Below are positions 17,235-27,821 of a stretch of DNA of 64,000 bases, piece after piece. The position numbers and the translations under genes were made by a program. The stretch spans positions 1,054,001 to 1,118,000 of the forward strand of contig NZ_LQGV01000003.1 in the NCBI RefSeq assembly GCF_001620065.1, given 5' to 3'. The notes under the pieces are model-generated. The model was not told where the DNA came from, searched no databases, and was given only the letters and a program-made list of their open reading frames with translations. The stretch is from Microbacterium sp. TNHR37B (GTDB lineage: Bacteria > Actinomycetota > Actinomycetes > Actinomycetales > Microbacteriaceae). Within the stretch, counting starts at the first letter, position 1; the number at the start of each line of letters is the position of its first letter.

Positions 17235-18076
17235 CAGGGTCTCCTGTCCGCGGGGATCCACACCAGCGGATCGACCGGCTCCCCGCCGACGCGCACCTCG
17301 AAATGCAAGTGCGCACCGGTGCTGCGTCCACTGTTCCCGACCCGGCCGACCAGTTGCCCCACCCGCACGATCTGCCCCGGGGTCAGGGCGAGGGACCCTT
17401 CCCGCATGTGCGCGTAGACGCTCTCCACGACTTGCCCATCGATCTCGTGTCGGATCACCACATACACCCCGTACGCGCCGCCCTGCTCCGTCGCAGTGGT
17501 GACCACCCCGTCGGCCATCGCCTGGATCGGAGTGCCGATGCCCGGGGTCATATCCAGGCCGGCATGATCGCTGGAACACGACGGGCACGGTCGGGTGCGA
17601 TAGCCGAACGTGCTGCTGATCGGCACCCCCACCGTGAACGGCCACTGCACCGCCGACGCCGGGTCATTGGTGAACGTGTCCGCGGTGTGCGCGTACGACT
17701 CGGTCCCGACGGGGGCGGTCACCGCCACCGTGTAGTCCCCGCGCACCATCACCGTCCCGGTGACGGTGTCGGGGGTGGTGAACGACTGGGCGCGCACCGG
17801 GGTGCGGGTCGCCTCGACGGCGAACACCGGCTCCGGCGTCAACGGGATCAGCAACGGCAGTCCGGCGATCGACGCGACCGGGAGCATCACCGCGCCGGCG
17901 AGCATCCGGGATCGGGTGAGCGTGCGGCGCGGCGCGTGTCGAGGTGTCCGGGCGGCACGGGTGGGCCGACGGCGTCGATCGCGTCGCGTCTGGACGGGTG
18001 GGGAAGACAGGGCGGCTCTCGCCGCACGGCGCGTTCCGGTACCGGGAGTCGGGGTGGAGGGGGCGGGTTCGGGCAT
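17234..18076 (-). CDS. M23 (LytM-type) metallopeptidase
   Basis: This 280-residue protein starts at the ATG at 18076, 8 bp after an AGGAAAG ribosome site. After a basic N-terminus and a signal/anchor helix (about residues 60-85), the C-terminal M23 domain shows the zinc motifs SDHAGLDMTPG (HxxxD) and GAHLHFEV (HxH), all intact. It should cut peptidoglycan peptides outside the cell. It is the first gene of the minus-strand maturation operon. Comparable genes in the second cluster are at 41911 and 43339. Confidence 0.85.
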   Translation of the reverse strand: MPEPAPSTPTPGTGTRRAARAALSSPPVQTRRDRRRRPTRAARTPRHAPRRTLTRSRMLAGAVMLPVASIAGLPLLIPLTPEPVFAVEATRTPVRAQSFTTPDTVTGTVMVRGDYTVAVTAPVGTESYAHTADTFTNDPASAVQWPFTVGVPISSTFGYRTRPCPSCSSDHAGLDMTPGIGTPIQAMADGVVTTATEQGGAYGVYVVIRHEIDGQVVESVYAHMREGSLALTPGQIVRVGQLVGRVGNSGRSTGAHLHFEVRVGGEPVDPLVWIPADRRP

Positions 18077-18299
18077 ACAAGACTTTCCTGGATGAGGGGG
18101 ACGATGAAGGTGCGTACGGTCGCCGTCACACGGTCCAACCGGGAGCCGCGGCCCGGAGTGCACGGCGAGAATCCGGGATCGGATCACCCATGGCGCTGCC
18201 GCAGACGGGTCGCGCTCGCCTGCGGGCCGCACATCGTGGACCGTCGGCGACATCACGCGCCGGCGGCGGCTCAGGCGGCGGGCGCGGGCGGGGTGCTGA

Positions 18300-18731
18300 T
18301 CAGGTGCGGCTGATCGACAGCACGATCAGGGAGGGCCGCAGAAGAGGCGACCCGGACGTGAACGAGCTCGACCTGCCGGGGAGGGATCGCAGCCACGCCA
18401 GCAGCGACATCCACCCGTCCCGGGCCGGGAGCACCAGGATGAGCAGGGTCAGCAACGCGAGCAGACACGTCACGGCAGCGAAAGCATGAGACGTCCCGCA
18501 GACCGTCTCATCGCACGAGGGCGTCACCACCCCGCTGACCAGGACATCAGCGGCGGCATCGGGGGCCGCAACGACTGCGGAGGCGGACACGACAGTGCCC
18601 GCCTGGTCCTCTTCCAGACTCAGCGAATGCATCGCAAGCAGCCCCGCGATGATCGCGGTCACCGCGGCCAGGTAGAACCACAGGGCACGCCGGGACCCGA
18701 GTGCCCGCCGTCGCGCCACCACCTGGTTCAC
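18300..18731 (-). CDS. Small membrane protein with SISRT tail (DUF6153-like)
   Basis: This protein of about 143 residues starts at the GTG at 18731 (GTGAAC), with GAGGAAGGGG upstream, in the same way as its divergent neighbour at 18920. A helix follows the basic N-terminus (WFYLAAVTAIIAGLLAMHSL). An extracytoplasmic loop holds a cysteine pair (SCDETVC), a second helix contains AAVTCLLALLTLLILVL, and the tail is RPSLIVLSISRT. It is one of four such proteins here. A CsoR-like site overlaps its promoter, so copper induction is expected. The function is unknown. Confidence 0.7.
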   Translation of the reverse strand: MNQVVARRRALGSRRALWFYLAAVTAIIAGLLAMHSLSLEEDQAGTVVSASAVVAAPDAAADVLVSGVVTPSCDETVCGTSHAFAAVTCLLALLTLLILVLPARDGWMSLLAWLRSLPGRSSSFTSGSPLLRPSLIVLSISRT

Positions 18732-18759
18732 CGTCGACGCCCCTTCCTCGATCACGCCC

Positions 18760-18828
18760 AGCATACCCCGGGCGGGTAGCCATCCCCGAAGCGATACCCA
18801 TCCTGGATACCCCGGATGGGTATATGCT
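18760..18828. promoter_or_regulatory. Divergent promoters with two CsoR-like operators
   Basis: Two palindromic boxes lie between the divergent small membrane genes. One is ATACCCCGGGCGGGTA (18763-18778), read toward the minus gene with TATGCT (complement of 18760-18765) as its -10. The other is ATACCCCGGATGGGTAT (18807-18823), read toward the plus gene with TATGCT (18823-18828) as its -10. Both have the TACCC/GGGTA inverted arms of actinobacterial CsoR sites and an identical -10. A third partial box (GATACCCA, 18793-18800) lies between them. Confidence 0.65.
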
Positions 18829-18919
18829 GAGTGGTAGGGGGCACCCGCTCCCGTGCGTGGTGTTCTGACCGTGTCGCGGAGGCAAGGCACCGCTACCCTG
18901 GACGGGAAGGAGGTCGGTC

Positions 18920-19390
18920 GTGAACGTGATTCGCTCGCACGCGCGTCTGACCCCCGGGGTGCGACGGCTCCTGCTGGCCGCTCCGATCGCCCTGGCGATC
19001 ATCACCGGGCTGCTGTCCATGCACGTCCTGACCGGTTCCCACCAGCCCGCCCTGGCATCAGAGACCAGCGCGATGAGCACGCACAGCCAGGTCGGCTCCG
19101 CACCAGCCGCCGCCGACGATACGCCGATGACCGCAGCTGCGGCGGAGGGCGCTGGAGGGCATTGCCAGGACGGGTGCGGCAGCCCTGCGGGGATGCCGGA
19201 TCACTCGATGCTGATGATGGTGTGCGTGCTGGCGCTGCTGGCCGCGGTGATCGTCCTGCTCGCCCCGACGTCCCGTGCCCTTCTCACATACGCCGTAGCC
19301 CGCTCGCGCTCCCATACCCGGACTCTGCTGGTCGGATTGCCGCATCCCCGCCCGCCTTCACTGCTTGTCCTGTCCATCAGTCGCACCTGA
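18920..19390 (+). CDS. Small membrane protein with SISRT tail (DUF6153-like)
   Basis: This 156-residue protein starts at the GTG at 18920 after GGAAGGAGG. It has a helix with PIALAIITGLLSMHVL, an exposed Ala/Ser/Thr loop with a GHCQDGCG cysteine pair, and HSMLMMVCVLALLAAVIVLL as second helix. The tail PSLLVLSISRT almost matches the 7488 and 18300 proteins. The HSM-MMVC motif facing the outside could bind copper. It is probably copper-induced from the CsoR-like promoter upstream. The function is not known. Confidence 0.7.
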   Translation: MNVIRSHARLTPGVRRLLLAAPIALAIITGLLSMHVLTGSHQPALASETSAMSTHSQVGSAPAAADDTPMTAAAAEGAGGHCQDGCGSPAGMPDHSMLMMVCVLALLAAVIVLLAPTSRALLTYAVARSRSHTRTLLVGLPHPRPPSLLVLSISRT

Positions 19391-19401
19391 TTCCGCCTGA
19401 A

Positions 19402-19422
19402 CCCCGGCGACCCTTGCCGGGG
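19402..19422 (+). terminator. Hairpin after the 18920 gene
   Basis: A 7-bp perfect stem CCCCGGC / GCCGGGG with a 7-base loop lies 11 bp past the stop. There is no strong T-run, so partial termination before the DUF305 gene is possible. Confidence 0.45.
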
Positions 19423-19490
19423 ATGCTGCACCCTGCCCTCCCGGGCACTGAATCAGACCCTCACCGACTGAATAGACAAGGACACCCCTG

Positions 19491-20105
19491 ATGCGTTTTC
19501 GTACTCTCACGCTGACCGCCGGCGCCCTGGCCACCGTGCTCGTGCTCGCCGGCTGCGCCCCCACCGACGGCACCATGCCCGGCATGGACCACGGACCCGG
19601 GGGGATGACCAGCACCGCCCCCTCCCAGTCCGCCGCCGCGTTCAACGCCGCGGACGAGATGTTCGTGACCATGATGATCCCGCACCACCAGCAGGCCATC
19701 GAGATGGCCGATCAGATCCTCGCGAAAGACGGCATCGACGAGCGAGTCGTCTCCCTCGCCGAGCAGATCAAGGCCGCACAGGACCCGGAGATCCAGACCA
19801 TGAAGGGCTGGCTGGAGGAGTGGGGCGTCCCGTACGACGACTCCATGTCCGGGATGGACGGCATGGACATGGGCGGCGGGATGATGTCGGAGGACGACAT
19901 GGCCGCTCTGGATGCCGCGACCGGGGTCGAGGCGACCCGCCTGTTCCTGAACGGCATGATCGCTCACCACCAGGGCGCCGTGACGATGGCGCAGTCGGTG
20001 CTCACCGACGGACAGAACCCGGACGTGGCCGCCCTCGCGCAGCAGATCATCGACGGGCAGACCGCCGAGATCACCACGATGCAGGACATCCTCGCCAGCC
20101 TCTGA
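19491..20105 (+). CDS. DUF305 lipoprotein, putative copper-binding
   Basis: This 204-residue protein has a signal peptide with lipobox VLAGC (about residue 21), then a DUF305 domain. Two helical pairs carry MMIPHHQQAIEMADQ and MIAHHQGAVTMAQ, the diagnostic His-His motifs. Met/Asp/Gly-rich stretches (MPGMDHGPGGM, MDGMDMGGGMM) could bind Cu(I). DUF305 proteins are common in copper islands and are thought to bind copper outside the membrane. A GACAAGGAC ribosome site precedes the ATG. Confidence 0.88.
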   Translation: MRFRTLTLTAGALATVLVLAGCAPTDGTMPGMDHGPGGMTSTAPSQSAAAFNAADEMFVTMMIPHHQQAIEMADQILAKDGIDERVVSLAEQIKAAQDPEIQTMKGWLEEWGVPYDDSMSGMDGMDMGGGMMSEDDMAALDAATGVEATRLFLNGMIAHHQGAVTMAQSVLTDGQNPDVAALAQQIIDGQTAEITTMQDILASL

Positions 20106-20114
20106 CCCGGTACC

Positions 20115-20157
20115 CCTCGGACGGGACCCGCGCTCCCGATGCCGGTCCCGTCCGAGG
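20115..20157 (+). terminator. Strong intrinsic hairpin after the DUF305 gene
   Basis: A 14-bp perfect stem CCTCGGACGGGACC / GGTCCCGTCCGAGG with a 15-base loop starts 10 bp after the DUF305 stop. It should end or strongly attenuate transcription before the next lipoprotein gene. Confidence 0.75.
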
Positions 20158-20222
20158 CCCCACCCTCGACCCCTGTGCGGTCACCGGTATCCGGCGTACC
20201 CGCACGGAAAGGACCTCCGTTC

Positions 20223-21083
20223 ATGATCTCTCCCACCACCCGCAGACTGGCGATCACGGCCACCGTCACCGTCGCGCTGCTGCTCACGGGCTGCAGCACC
20301 ACCCCTGCGGAGCCCGATGCCCCCGCGGGCACCGCGGCCGGGTTCGGGCATGTGCACGGCATCGTCGACGCCGGTGACAGCACCGTGCTGCTGGGCACCC
20401 ACACCGGCCTGTACACGCTGGGCGAGGACGGCACCGTCACCGGCCCGGTCGGTGGCATCGACCTGGACGCGATGGGACTGACCGCTACCGGTGACACGCT
20501 CTACGCGTCCGGGCACCCCGGCCCGTCCACCCCGGCGGAGCTCGGCGCCCCCAACCTCGGCATCATCCGCAGCCTCGACGCCGGCGCCTCGTGGGAACCG
20601 GTCGCGTTCACCGGGGAAGAGGACTTCCACGTCCTCACCGTCACCGGCGACGGCACCCTGTACGGGATCGGATCCTCCCGGCTGCTGCTGCGCACCAGCA
20701 GCGACGGCGGGCAGAGTTGGGCGGACGGTGCCGAGCTGCCCGCCGTCGACCTGGCCGCCGCGACCGACGGCACCCTGTACGCCGCCACCCAGGACGGGCT
20801 GCAGCACAGCACCGACGGTGGCGCCACCTTCACCCCGGCGCCGGACGCGCCAGTGCTGTACCTGGTGGAGACCGACCCAACCGGTGGGGTGGTCGGAGTG
20901 GACACCGACGGGACGTTGCGACGCCTAGTCGGCACCGGCTGGGAGAACGTCGGCACCACCACGGGAACCGTCCACGCCCTCGGGGTCACCGGGGACGGTG
21001 CGATCGTCCTGGTCGATGACCGCGGCGTGGTCTGGATCCGCGACACCACCGCCACCGTTCTCATCCCGGCGGCAACACCATGA
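20223..21083 (+). CDS. BNR/sialidase-like beta-propeller lipoprotein
   Basis: This 286-residue protein starts at the ATG at 20223, behind GGAAAGGACC. Lipobox LLTGC lies at about residue 21. The rest is beta-propeller-like with Asp-box (BNR) repeats such as [18 protein letters not shown] and STDGGATF, and begins with [10 protein letters not shown]. Such F510_1955-like lipoproteins recur beside DUF305 and copper genes, but no activity is established. Catalytic sialidase residues are not evident. The stop overlaps a 21-codon ORF. Confidence 0.75.
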   Translation: MISPTTRRLAITATVTVALLLTGCSTTPAEPDAPAGTAAGFGHVHGIVDAGDSTVLLGTHTGLYTLGEDGTVTGPVGGIDLDAMGLTATGDTLYASGHPGPSTPAELGAPNLGIIRSLDAGASWEPVAFTGEEDFHVLTVTGDGTLYGIGSSRLLLRTSSDGGQSWADGAELPAVDLAAATDGTLYAATQDGLQHSTDGGATFTPAPDAPVLYLVETDPTGGVVGVDTDGTLRRLVGTGWENVGTTTGTVHALGVTGDGAIVLVDDRGVVWIRDTTATVLIPAATP

Positions 21084-21145
21084 CCACCGTCATTCGCACC
21101 TGGCGCGACCCGAGCGGTCGCGGATCGGAAGGAGACCGACCATGA
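21080..21145 (+). CDS. Short coupled ORF between lipoprotein gene and phosphoketolase
   Basis: This 21-codon reading frame ([21 protein letters not shown]) begins in the ATGA that ends the lipoprotein gene and stops in the ATGA that starts the phosphoketolase. The phosphoketolase ribosome site GGAAGGAGA lies inside it. It may be a translational relay rather than a functional peptide. Confidence 0.3.
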   Translation: MTTVIRTWRDPSGRGSEGDRP

Positions 21146-23595
21146 CCCCCACACCGGCACCCCCCGCGTGGGCGCACCGCACCACTGATGCCACCGCCGA
21201 GCAGTTGGCGGCGGTGGATGCGTGGTGGCGGGCGGCGAACTATCTGAGCATCGGGCAGATCTACCTGCAGGGTAACCCGCTGCTGCGCCACCGCCTCAGC
21301 CGGGACGACATCAAGCCGCGGCTGCTGGGGCATTGGGGCACCACCCCGGGCCTGAACTTCCTCTACGCCCACCTGAACCGCGCCATCCGCGACCGCGACC
21401 TGAACACCCTGTACGTGACCGGGCCCGGGCACGGCGGACCCGGCATGGTCGCCAACGCCTACCTCGACGGCACCTACACCGAACGCTACCCGGGCATCGA
21501 CCGCACCGAAGAGGGGCTGCGGGCGCTGTTCCGGCAGTTCTCCTTCCCGGGCGGGATCCCCTCGCACGCGTCCCCGGAAACGCCCGGGTCGATCAACGAG
21601 GGCGGGGAGCTGGGCTACTCCCTCGTGCACGCCTACGGGGCCGCGTTCGACAACCCCGACCTGCTGGTCGCCTGCGTGATCGGTGACGGGGAGGCGGAGA
21701 CCGGGCCGCTGGCGACCGCGTGGCACGGCAACAAGTTCCTCAACCCCGCCCATGACGGGGTGGTGCTGCCGATCCTGCATCTGAACGGGTACAAGATCGC
21801 CAACCCGACCGTGCTGTCCCGCATCCCCGAGGAAGAGCTGGTCGCGCTGCTGCGCGGCTACGGCCATCACCCCCACGTCGTCACGGTCGGCTTCGATGGC
21901 GAGACCCCGCAGGAGTCCCACGCGACGTTCGCGGCGGTCCTGGATGCGGTGCTGGATGAGATCGCGGACATCAAGGCCGCCGCGGCGGCCGGGACGCTGG
22001 AGGGGCGGCCGGCGTGGCCGGCGATCGTGCTGCGCAGCCCGAAGGGGTGGACCTGCCCGAAGATCATCGACGGTCTGCCGGTGGAGGGCACCTGGCGGGC
22101 ACACCAGGTGCCGCTCGCCGAGGTCCGCGACAATCCCGAGCACCTGCGGATCCTCGAGGACTGGCTGGCGTCCTACCGCCCGCACGAGCTGTTCGACGTG
22201 ACCGGCGCCCCCCGCCCGGCCACGGTCGCGATCGCCCCGGACGGGGATCGGCGGATGAGCGCGAACCCGGCCGGCAACGGCGGACAACTCACCGTCCCGC
22301 TGCGGCTCCCGGACTTCCACAAGCACGCGCAGCCGGTCGACCCGGCCGAGCGGGGTGCGGGAACCGGGGAAGCGACCCGCGTGCTGGGCGAGTGGCTGGC
22401 GGGGGTGATCCGGGACAACCCGGACAACTTCCGCATCTTCGGCCCGGACGAGACCGCCTCCAACCGGCTCGCCCCACCCGTCTACCAGGCCACCGGCAAG
22501 CAGTGGAACGCGGCCGTGGAGCCCGTCGACGAGCACCTGGCCCCGACTGGGCGGGTGATGGAGGTGCTCAGCGAGCACCAGTGCCAGGGCTGGCTCGAGG
22601 GCTACGTCCTTACCGGCCGGCATGGGCTGTTCAACTGCTACGAGGCGTTCACCCACATCGTCGACTCGATGTTCAACCAGCACACCAAATGGCTCGAAGC
22701 GGCCCGGGAGGTGTCGTGGCGGGACCCGATCCCGAGCTTCAACTACCTGCTCTCCAGCCACGTCTGGCGGCAGGACCACAACGGGTTCTCTCACCAGGAC
22801 CCCGGGTTCATCGACCTCGCCCTGAACAAGAGCCCCGACATCGTCCGCGTCTACCTGCCGTTCGACGCGAACACGCTGCTGTCCACCTACGACCACTGCC
22901 TGCGCTCGGCCGGGTACATCAACGTCGTCGTCGCCGGGAAGCAGCCCGCCCCGCAGTGGCTGACGATGGACGAGGCGATCGAGCACTGCACCCGCGGGCT
23001 CGGGATCCTGCCGTGGGCGGGCACCGAAACCGAAGGCACCGAGCCGGATGTGGTGCTCGCCGCCGCCGGCGACGTCCCCACCCTCGAGACCCTCGCCGCG
23101 GCGGCGCTGCTGCGCGAGCACATCCCCGACCTGAGAGTGCGGGTGGTGAACGTGGTCGACCTGACCCGGCTGCAATCCGAGGACCAGCACCCGCACGGTC
23201 TCCCGGACCGGGAGTTCGATGCGATCTTCACTCCCGACAAGCCGGTGATCTTCGCCTACCACGGCTACCCGTGGCTGATCCACCGACTCACCTACAAGCG
23301 CGCCGGGCACCAGAACCTGCACGTGCACGGCTTCCAGGAGCGCGGCACCACCACGACCCCGTTCGACATGGTCATGCTCAACGACCTCGACCGGTACCGG
23401 CTCGCGATCGACGTCCTCGACCACGTCCCGGGCCTCGCCGCCCGCCACGCCGGCCTGCGGCAGGAGCTGCAGGACGCCCGCCTGCACGCCCGCGCCCACA
23501 CCCGCGAGCACGGCACCGACATCCCCGCCGTCGCCGACTGGCAATGGCCCCACCCCGACACCACCGACCCCACCCTCGGGAAGGAACCGAAATGA
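21142..23595 (+). CDS. xfp: Phosphoketolase (xylulose-5-phosphate/fructose-6-phosphate)
   Basis: This 817-residue ThDP enzyme splits xylulose-5-P or fructose-6-P with phosphate to acetyl-phosphate and a sugar phosphate. Family motifs are present: [47 protein letters not shown], and the cofactor motif [18 protein letters not shown]. Others are [20 protein letters not shown] and [18 protein letters not shown]. The length is normal. The ATG at 21142 follows GGAAGGAGA. Its stop overlaps the metal-ATPase start (ATGA at 23592-23595), an unexpected operon partner. Confidence 0.95.
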   Translation: MTPTPAPPAWAHRTTDATAEQLAAVDAWWRAANYLSIGQIYLQGNPLLRHRLSRDDIKPRLLGHWGTTPGLNFLYAHLNRAIRDRDLNTLYVTGPGHGGPGMVANAYLDGTYTERYPGIDRTEEGLRALFRQFSFPGGIPSHASPETPGSINEGGELGYSLVHAYGAAFDNPDLLVACVIGDGEAETGPLATAWHGNKFLNPAHDGVVLPILHLNGYKIANPTVLSRIPEEELVALLRGYGHHPHVVTVGFDGETPQESHATFAAVLDAVLDEIADIKAAAAAGTLEGRPAWPAIVLRSPKGWTCPKIIDGLPVEGTWRAHQVPLAEVRDNPEHLRILEDWLASYRPHELFDVTGAPRPATVAIAPDGDRRMSANPAGNGGQLTVPLRLPDFHKHAQPVDPAERGAGTGEATRVLGEWLAGVIRDNPDNFRIFGPDETASNRLAPPVYQATGKQWNAAVEPVDEHLAPTGRVMEVLSEHQCQGWLEGYVLTGRHGLFNCYEAFTHIVDSMFNQHTKWLEAAREVSWRDPIPSFNYLLSSHVWRQDHNGFSHQDPGFIDLALNKSPDIVRVYLPFDANTLLSTYDHCLRSAGYINVVVAGKQPAPQWLTMDEAIEHCTRGLGILPWAGTETEGTEPDVVLAAAGDVPTLETLAAAALLREHIPDLRVRVVNVVDLTRLQSEDQHPHGLPDREFDAIFTPDKPVIFAYHGYPWLIHRLTYKRAGHQNLHVHGFQERGTTTTPFDMVMLNDLDRYRLAIDVLDHVPGLAARHAGLRQELQDARLHARAHTREHGTDIPAVADWQWPHPDTTDPTLGKEPK

Positions 23596-26213
23596 GCGAC
23601 ACCAGAACCGTGACCCTGCAGGTCAGCGGCATGATCCGCGCGACCTCCAAGAACGTCACCGAAGCCCACCTGAGCCGCCAACCCGGGGTGATCGCCGTGG
23701 ACGCGAACCCGGTCTCGCAGACCGCGACCGTCACCTACGACCCCGAGACCACCTCGGTCGCGCACCTGCAGCAGTGGGTCATCGACTGCGGGTATCACTG
23801 CGCCGGCCAGTCCGTCCCCGACCATATCTGCGACCCCGCGCACGACCCGCACGACGAGGGTGCGCACGACCACAGCGCCCACCACGGCCCCGCAGCTGAG
23901 GGCGCACAAGAACCGCACGCGAGTCACGACGCGCACGAGGGCCACACGGATGCCACGGGTCACGCCAGCCACGCGGGCCATAAGGGTCCTGCGGGCTATC
24001 ACGACGACCCCGTCCACGATCACGCCGCTGGCCACGACCACACGCACGCCCCGTCGGCGACGGCGGATGACGGTGAGCATGCCGGTCACCACGTCGAGCA
24101 CGCCGGTCACACCGCGGCCGCGGGTGGGCACGATCATGGTGCAGCGTCGGGTCACAGTGCGCAGGAGATGATGGGCCACGGTGGGCATCACGGCGGGATG
24201 TCGATGGACGCGATGATCCGCGACATGCGCAACCGGTTCCTGGTCGCGCTGATCCTGTCGATCCCGATCACCCTGTGGTCTCCGATCGGGCGGGAGGTGA
24301 TCGGATTCGAGGTGCCGGCACCGTTCGGGCTGCGCGATGACGTGTTCATGCTGATCCTGTCGCTGCCGGTGATCTTCTACTCGGCGTGGATCTTCTTCGA
24401 CGGCGCCTACCGGGCGCTGCGCGCGAAGACCCTCGACATGATGGTGCTCGTCGCGGTCGGTGTCGGCGCCGGCTGGCTGTACTCCCTCGCGGTCACCCTC
24501 ACCGGCGGCGGTGAAGTGTTCTACGAAGCCGCCACGGTGCTTGCCACCTTCGTGCTGCTGGGGCATTGGGTGGAGATGCGCGCCCGCGGCGGCGCGAACG
24601 ACGCCATCCGCACCCTCCTGGAGCTCGCACCCTCGCAGGCGGTCGTGATCCGTGACGGGCAGGAGGTCGAGATCCCCACCAGCGAGGTCGTCCCGGGGGA
24701 TCTGATGCTGGTGCGGCCGGGGGCCAAGATCCCCACCGACGGTGTCGTGGAATCCGGAGAGTCCGAGGTGGACGAGTCGATGGTCACCGGCGAGTCCATG
24801 CCGGTGGACAAAGCGCCCGGGTCGGAGGTGATCGGAGCGACCGTGAACACCGTCGGCACCCTCCGCGTCACAGCCACCAAAGTCGGCTCGGACACGGCGT
24901 TGGCGCAGATCGTGAAGCTCGTGCAAGAGGCGCAGAACTCCAAAGCCCCCGGGCAGCGCCTCGCCGACCGGGCAGCGTTCTGGCTCGTCCTGGTCGCCCT
25001 GATCGGCGGCACCCTCACCTTCCTGGTGTGGCTGCTCGCCGGCGCTGCAATCCCGATGGCGATCCTGTTCGCTATCACCGTCGTCGTCATCACCTGCCCC
25101 GACGCGCTCGGCCTCGCCACCCCGACGGCGATCATGGTCGGCACCGGGCTCGGCGCGAAACGGGGCGTGTTGTTCAAGAACGCCTCCGGGATCGAAACCG
25201 CCGCCCACATCGACACGGTCGTGTTCGACAAGACCGGCACCCTCACCAAGGGGGAGCCGGAGGTCACCGACTACATCCCCGTCGGCGGCGACGACCTCGA
25301 GACTCTCTCCCTCGCGGTCGCGTTGGAGCGGGAATCCGAGCATCCTCTGGCGAAAGCGATCGTGAATTACGCCGACGCCCGCGACGTCCCCCGTCGCACC
25401 GCGACCGCGTTCCGAAACGTCACCGGGCAGGGCGCGATCGCCACCGTCGACGGTCGACAGGTCGTCCTCGGCAACCCGCGCCTTCTCACCGGGGAGGGGA
25501 TCGACATCAGCGGGGTGCAGGCCGCTCAGCAGGACCTGGCTGGGTCCGGCCGCACCGCGATCCTGTTCGCCGTGGACGGGCAAGTCGCCGGGATCATCGG
25601 TCTCGCCGACGCACCCCGGGACACCGCAAAGACCGCGATCGACGCTCTCCACGAGCAGGGCGTCGAGGTCGCAATGCTCACCGGGGACAACAAGCCCACC
25701 GCCGACCGGATCGCCGCTCTCCTCGGCATCGACACCGTGATCGCGGATGTGCTCCCCGAGGACAAGTCCGCGAAGGTCGCCGAGCTGCAGAAGACGGGCA
25801 AGAAGGTCGCGATGGTCGGCGACGGCGTCAACGACGCCCCCGCCCTCGCCCAGGCCGACCTCGGCATCGCGATCGGCGCCGGCACCGACGTCGCCATCGA
25901 GACCGCCGACGTGGTCCTGATGCGCTCGGACCCGCTCGATGTTGCGATCGCACTCAAGATCGGCAAGGGCACACTGCGAAAGATGCGGCAGAACCTGGGC
26001 TGGGCCATCGGATACAACGCCGCCGCCCTCCCCATCGCCGCTGGCGTGTTCTACCCGGCGTTCGGGATCATGCTGTCCCCGGAGATCGCCGCCCTGTCGA
26101 TGTCCGGTTCCTCCGTGATCGTCGCCGTCAACGCCCTCCTCCTCAAGCGGCTCCGCCTGCCCGCCCAGGCGCCCGCTGCGACGACCATGCAGAAGGAGCC
26201 CGAACATGCCTGA
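23592..26213 (+). CDS. P1B-type metal ATPase with CPD motif and His-rich N-terminus
   Basis: This 873-residue ATPase has a degenerate HMA-like domain at residues 1-70: the usual GMTCxxC is replaced by [11 protein letters not shown] His/Asp/Gly-rich stretch of about 120 residues follows, with many HDH, HAGH and HGGHHGG groups. The membrane core has TGES, the ion motif C502-P-D504 in [14 protein letters not shown], Asp546 in DKTGT, and GDGVND. CPD in place of CPC implies altered metal coordination. Similar CPD pumps are annotated as copper transporters in actinobacteria, but the substrate is not certain. It is coupled to the phosphoketolase gene and overlaps the next oxidase gene by 8 bp. Confidence 0.88.
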   Translation: MSDTRTVTLQVSGMIRATSKNVTEAHLSRQPGVIAVDANPVSQTATVTYDPETTSVAHLQQWVIDCGYHCAGQSVPDHICDPAHDPHDEGAHDHSAHHGPAAEGAQEPHASHDAHEGHTDATGHASHAGHKGPAGYHDDPVHDHAAGHDHTHAPSATADDGEHAGHHVEHAGHTAAAGGHDHGAASGHSAQEMMGHGGHHGGMSMDAMIRDMRNRFLVALILSIPITLWSPIGREVIGFEVPAPFGLRDDVFMLILSLPVIFYSAWIFFDGAYRALRAKTLDMMVLVAVGVGAGWLYSLAVTLTGGGEVFYEAATVLATFVLLGHWVEMRARGGANDAIRTLLELAPSQAVVIRDGQEVEIPTSEVVPGDLMLVRPGAKIPTDGVVESGESEVDESMVTGESMPVDKAPGSEVIGATVNTVGTLRVTATKVGSDTALAQIVKLVQEAQNSKAPGQRLADRAAFWLVLVALIGGTLTFLVWLLAGAAIPMAILFAITVVVITCPDALGLATPTAIMVGTGLGAKRGVLFKNASGIETAAHIDTVVFDKTGTLTKGEPEVTDYIPVGGDDLETLSLAVALERESEHPLAKAIVNYADARDVPRRTATAFRNVTGQGAIATVDGRQVVLGNPRLLTGEGIDISGVQAAQQDLAGSGRTAILFAVDGQVAGIIGLADAPRDTAKTAIDALHEQGVEVAMLTGDNKPTADRIAALLGIDTVIADVLPEDKSAKVAELQKTGKKVAMVGDGVNDAPALAQADLGIAIGAGTDVAIETADVVLMRSDPLDVAIALKIGKGTLRKMRQNLGWAIGYNAAALPIAAGVFYPAFGIMLSPEIAALSMSGSSVIVAVNALLLKRLRLPAQAPAATTMQKEPEHA

Positions 26214-27735
26214 CCGTCCGCTCTCTCCCACACCGTCCTCCCCGATGCTGCTGACCCGACGAGGTGTGCTCGGACTCGGACTGGGCGCCGTCGCGGCAGC
26301 CGTGCTCGCCTCCTGCACCCCCGCGCCGCAATGGGTGACACCCACCGGCGCAGCGGTGTCCGGCACGGAGAAGAACCGCGGCGGCACCGGCCGAGTCACC
26401 ACCGTCGACCTCACCGCCGCCCCCACCACGCTCGACCTGGCCGGTACCGCCGCCGCCACCTGGGCGTTCGGAGGTATCCCCGCCCCGGTAATCCGGCTCA
26501 CCGCAGGCGACACGCTGAAAGCGACCGTCCGCAACCAGCTCGACGCGGACACCTCCGTGCACTGGCACGGACTTGCCCTCCGCAACGACATGGATGGGGT
26601 CCCTCCGGTAACCCAAGCCCCCATCGCCCCGGGCGGACAGTTCGCATACGAGTTCGTCACCCCGCATCCGGGCACCTACTGGTTCCACCCCCACGTCGGC
26701 CCGCAACTGGACCACGGCCTCTACGGTGCGCTCATCATCGACGACCCGGACGAGAAGGTGACGTGGGACGACGAATGGGTGCTGATCCTCGACGACTGGC
26801 TCGACGGCGTCACCGCCACCCCGGACCAGGTCCTCACCGACCTCTCGAAGGGCATGGGAGACATGGGCGGGATGGGCGACATGTTCATGCGGATGGGGAA
26901 CCTGCTGATGGGCGCCACCTCCGACCTGCTCGGCGGCGACGCCGGCGACGTCTACTACCCGCACTACCTCATCAACGGCAAACCCAAAGCCGACCCCGCC
27001 CAATTCACCGGCACTCCTGGTGCCCGGGTGCGGATCCGTGTCATCAACGCCGGCAGCGACACCGCGTTCCGGTTCGCGATCGGCGGCCACACCCTGACGA
27101 TCACCCACACCGACGGGTTCCCGGTGGATCCTGTCGAGGTCGACAGTGTCCTGATCGGGATGGGCGAACGCTACGACCTGCAGGTCACCCTGGACGATGG
27201 GGTGTTCCCTGTCGTCGCCGACGCGGAAGGCAAGCAGGATCGCGCGTTCGCGCTCGTTCGCACCGCCGCTGGCACGGCTCCGGCCAGCGACGTCCCCGTC
27301 GCCGAGCTCGGCACCGGCAGGGTCGGCACCGCTGCCGGACTGAGCGCGACCGCCTCCGTCACCCTCCACCAGGCATCCCCCGACCGGGTCGTGCACCTCG
27401 CGCTGACCGGGGGGATGGAGGCGTACGACTGGGGGATCAATGGGCGCCGGTTCGACATGAACGACCCGTTGCGGAACGCGCACGCGATCAGTAGGGGGGA
27501 GCGGGTGCAGTTGCGGATCCGCAATGACACCGAGATGTGGCATCCGTTCCACCTGCACGGCCACACCTACCAGCACGCGAACGGCGGCCCCCGGAAGGAC
27601 ACCTCCATCATCCTCCCGGGCCAGACCCTGACGGTCGACTTCGATGCCGACAACCCCGGCCAGTGGGTCGCGCACTGCCACAACATCTACCACGCCGAGA
27701 CCGGCATGACCACTGTGCTCGGATACCAGTCATGA
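26206..27735 (+). CDS. Multicopper oxidase (Tat/lipoprotein signal)
   Basis: This 509-residue protein begins with [23 protein letters not shown], a Tat-like twin arginine plus a lipobox, so it is probably an exported lipoprotein. Copper ligands are intact: H119-W-H (HWHGLAL), H161-P-H (FHPHVG), HPFHLHG from residue 446, and [12 protein letters not shown] from 490 with the axial Met. A Met-rich segment near residues 210-235 ([16 protein letters not shown]) resembles CueO-type methionine inserts for Cu(I). It should oxidise Cu(I) outside the cell. The ATG at 26206 lies inside the ATPase 3' end. Confidence 0.92.
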   Translation: MPDRPLSPTPSSPMLLTRRGVLGLGLGAVAAAVLASCTPAPQWVTPTGAAVSGTEKNRGGTGRVTTVDLTAAPTTLDLAGTAAATWAFGGIPAPVIRLTAGDTLKATVRNQLDADTSVHWHGLALRNDMDGVPPVTQAPIAPGGQFAYEFVTPHPGTYWFHPHVGPQLDHGLYGALIIDDPDEKVTWDDEWVLILDDWLDGVTATPDQVLTDLSKGMGDMGGMGDMFMRMGNLLMGATSDLLGGDAGDVYYPHYLINGKPKADPAQFTGTPGARVRIRVINAGSDTAFRFAIGGHTLTITHTDGFPVDPVEVDSVLIGMGERYDLQVTLDDGVFPVVADAEGKQDRAFALVRTAAGTAPASDVPVAELGTGRVGTAAGLSATASVTLHQASPDRVVHLALTGGMEAYDWGINGRRFDMNDPLRNAHAISRGERVQLRIRNDTEMWHPFHLHGHTYQHANGGPRKDTSIILPGQTLTVDFDADNPGQWVAHCHNIYHAETGMTTVLGYQS

Positions 27736-27821
27736 ACCGCGCGTTCACCCCCAGCACGGGAGGATGATCGCGCGGGCGATCGGACGGCGGCGGCGGACGT
27801 CAAGTCTAAGTGGACTTCCTA

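Noticed and set aside
21061..23553. 830-codon minus-strand open frame opposite the phosphoketolase
   Set aside because: It has a shadow composition typical of antisense frames in GC-rich genes, while the plus strand encodes a full-length enzyme with all motifs.
22014..23591. Long in-frame extension of the metal ATPase upstream to 22014
   Set aside because: It runs antiphase through the phosphoketolase gene and reads as Arg/Pro/Gly-rich shadow. The ATPase domain pattern and the ATGA overlap support the start at 23592.
23820..24200. His/Asp-rich repeat-like DNA considered as a CRISPR or tandem repeat
   Set aside because: The repetition is codon-level (His, Gly, Ala) inside the ATPase gene. 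There are no regular spacers or identical repeat units.
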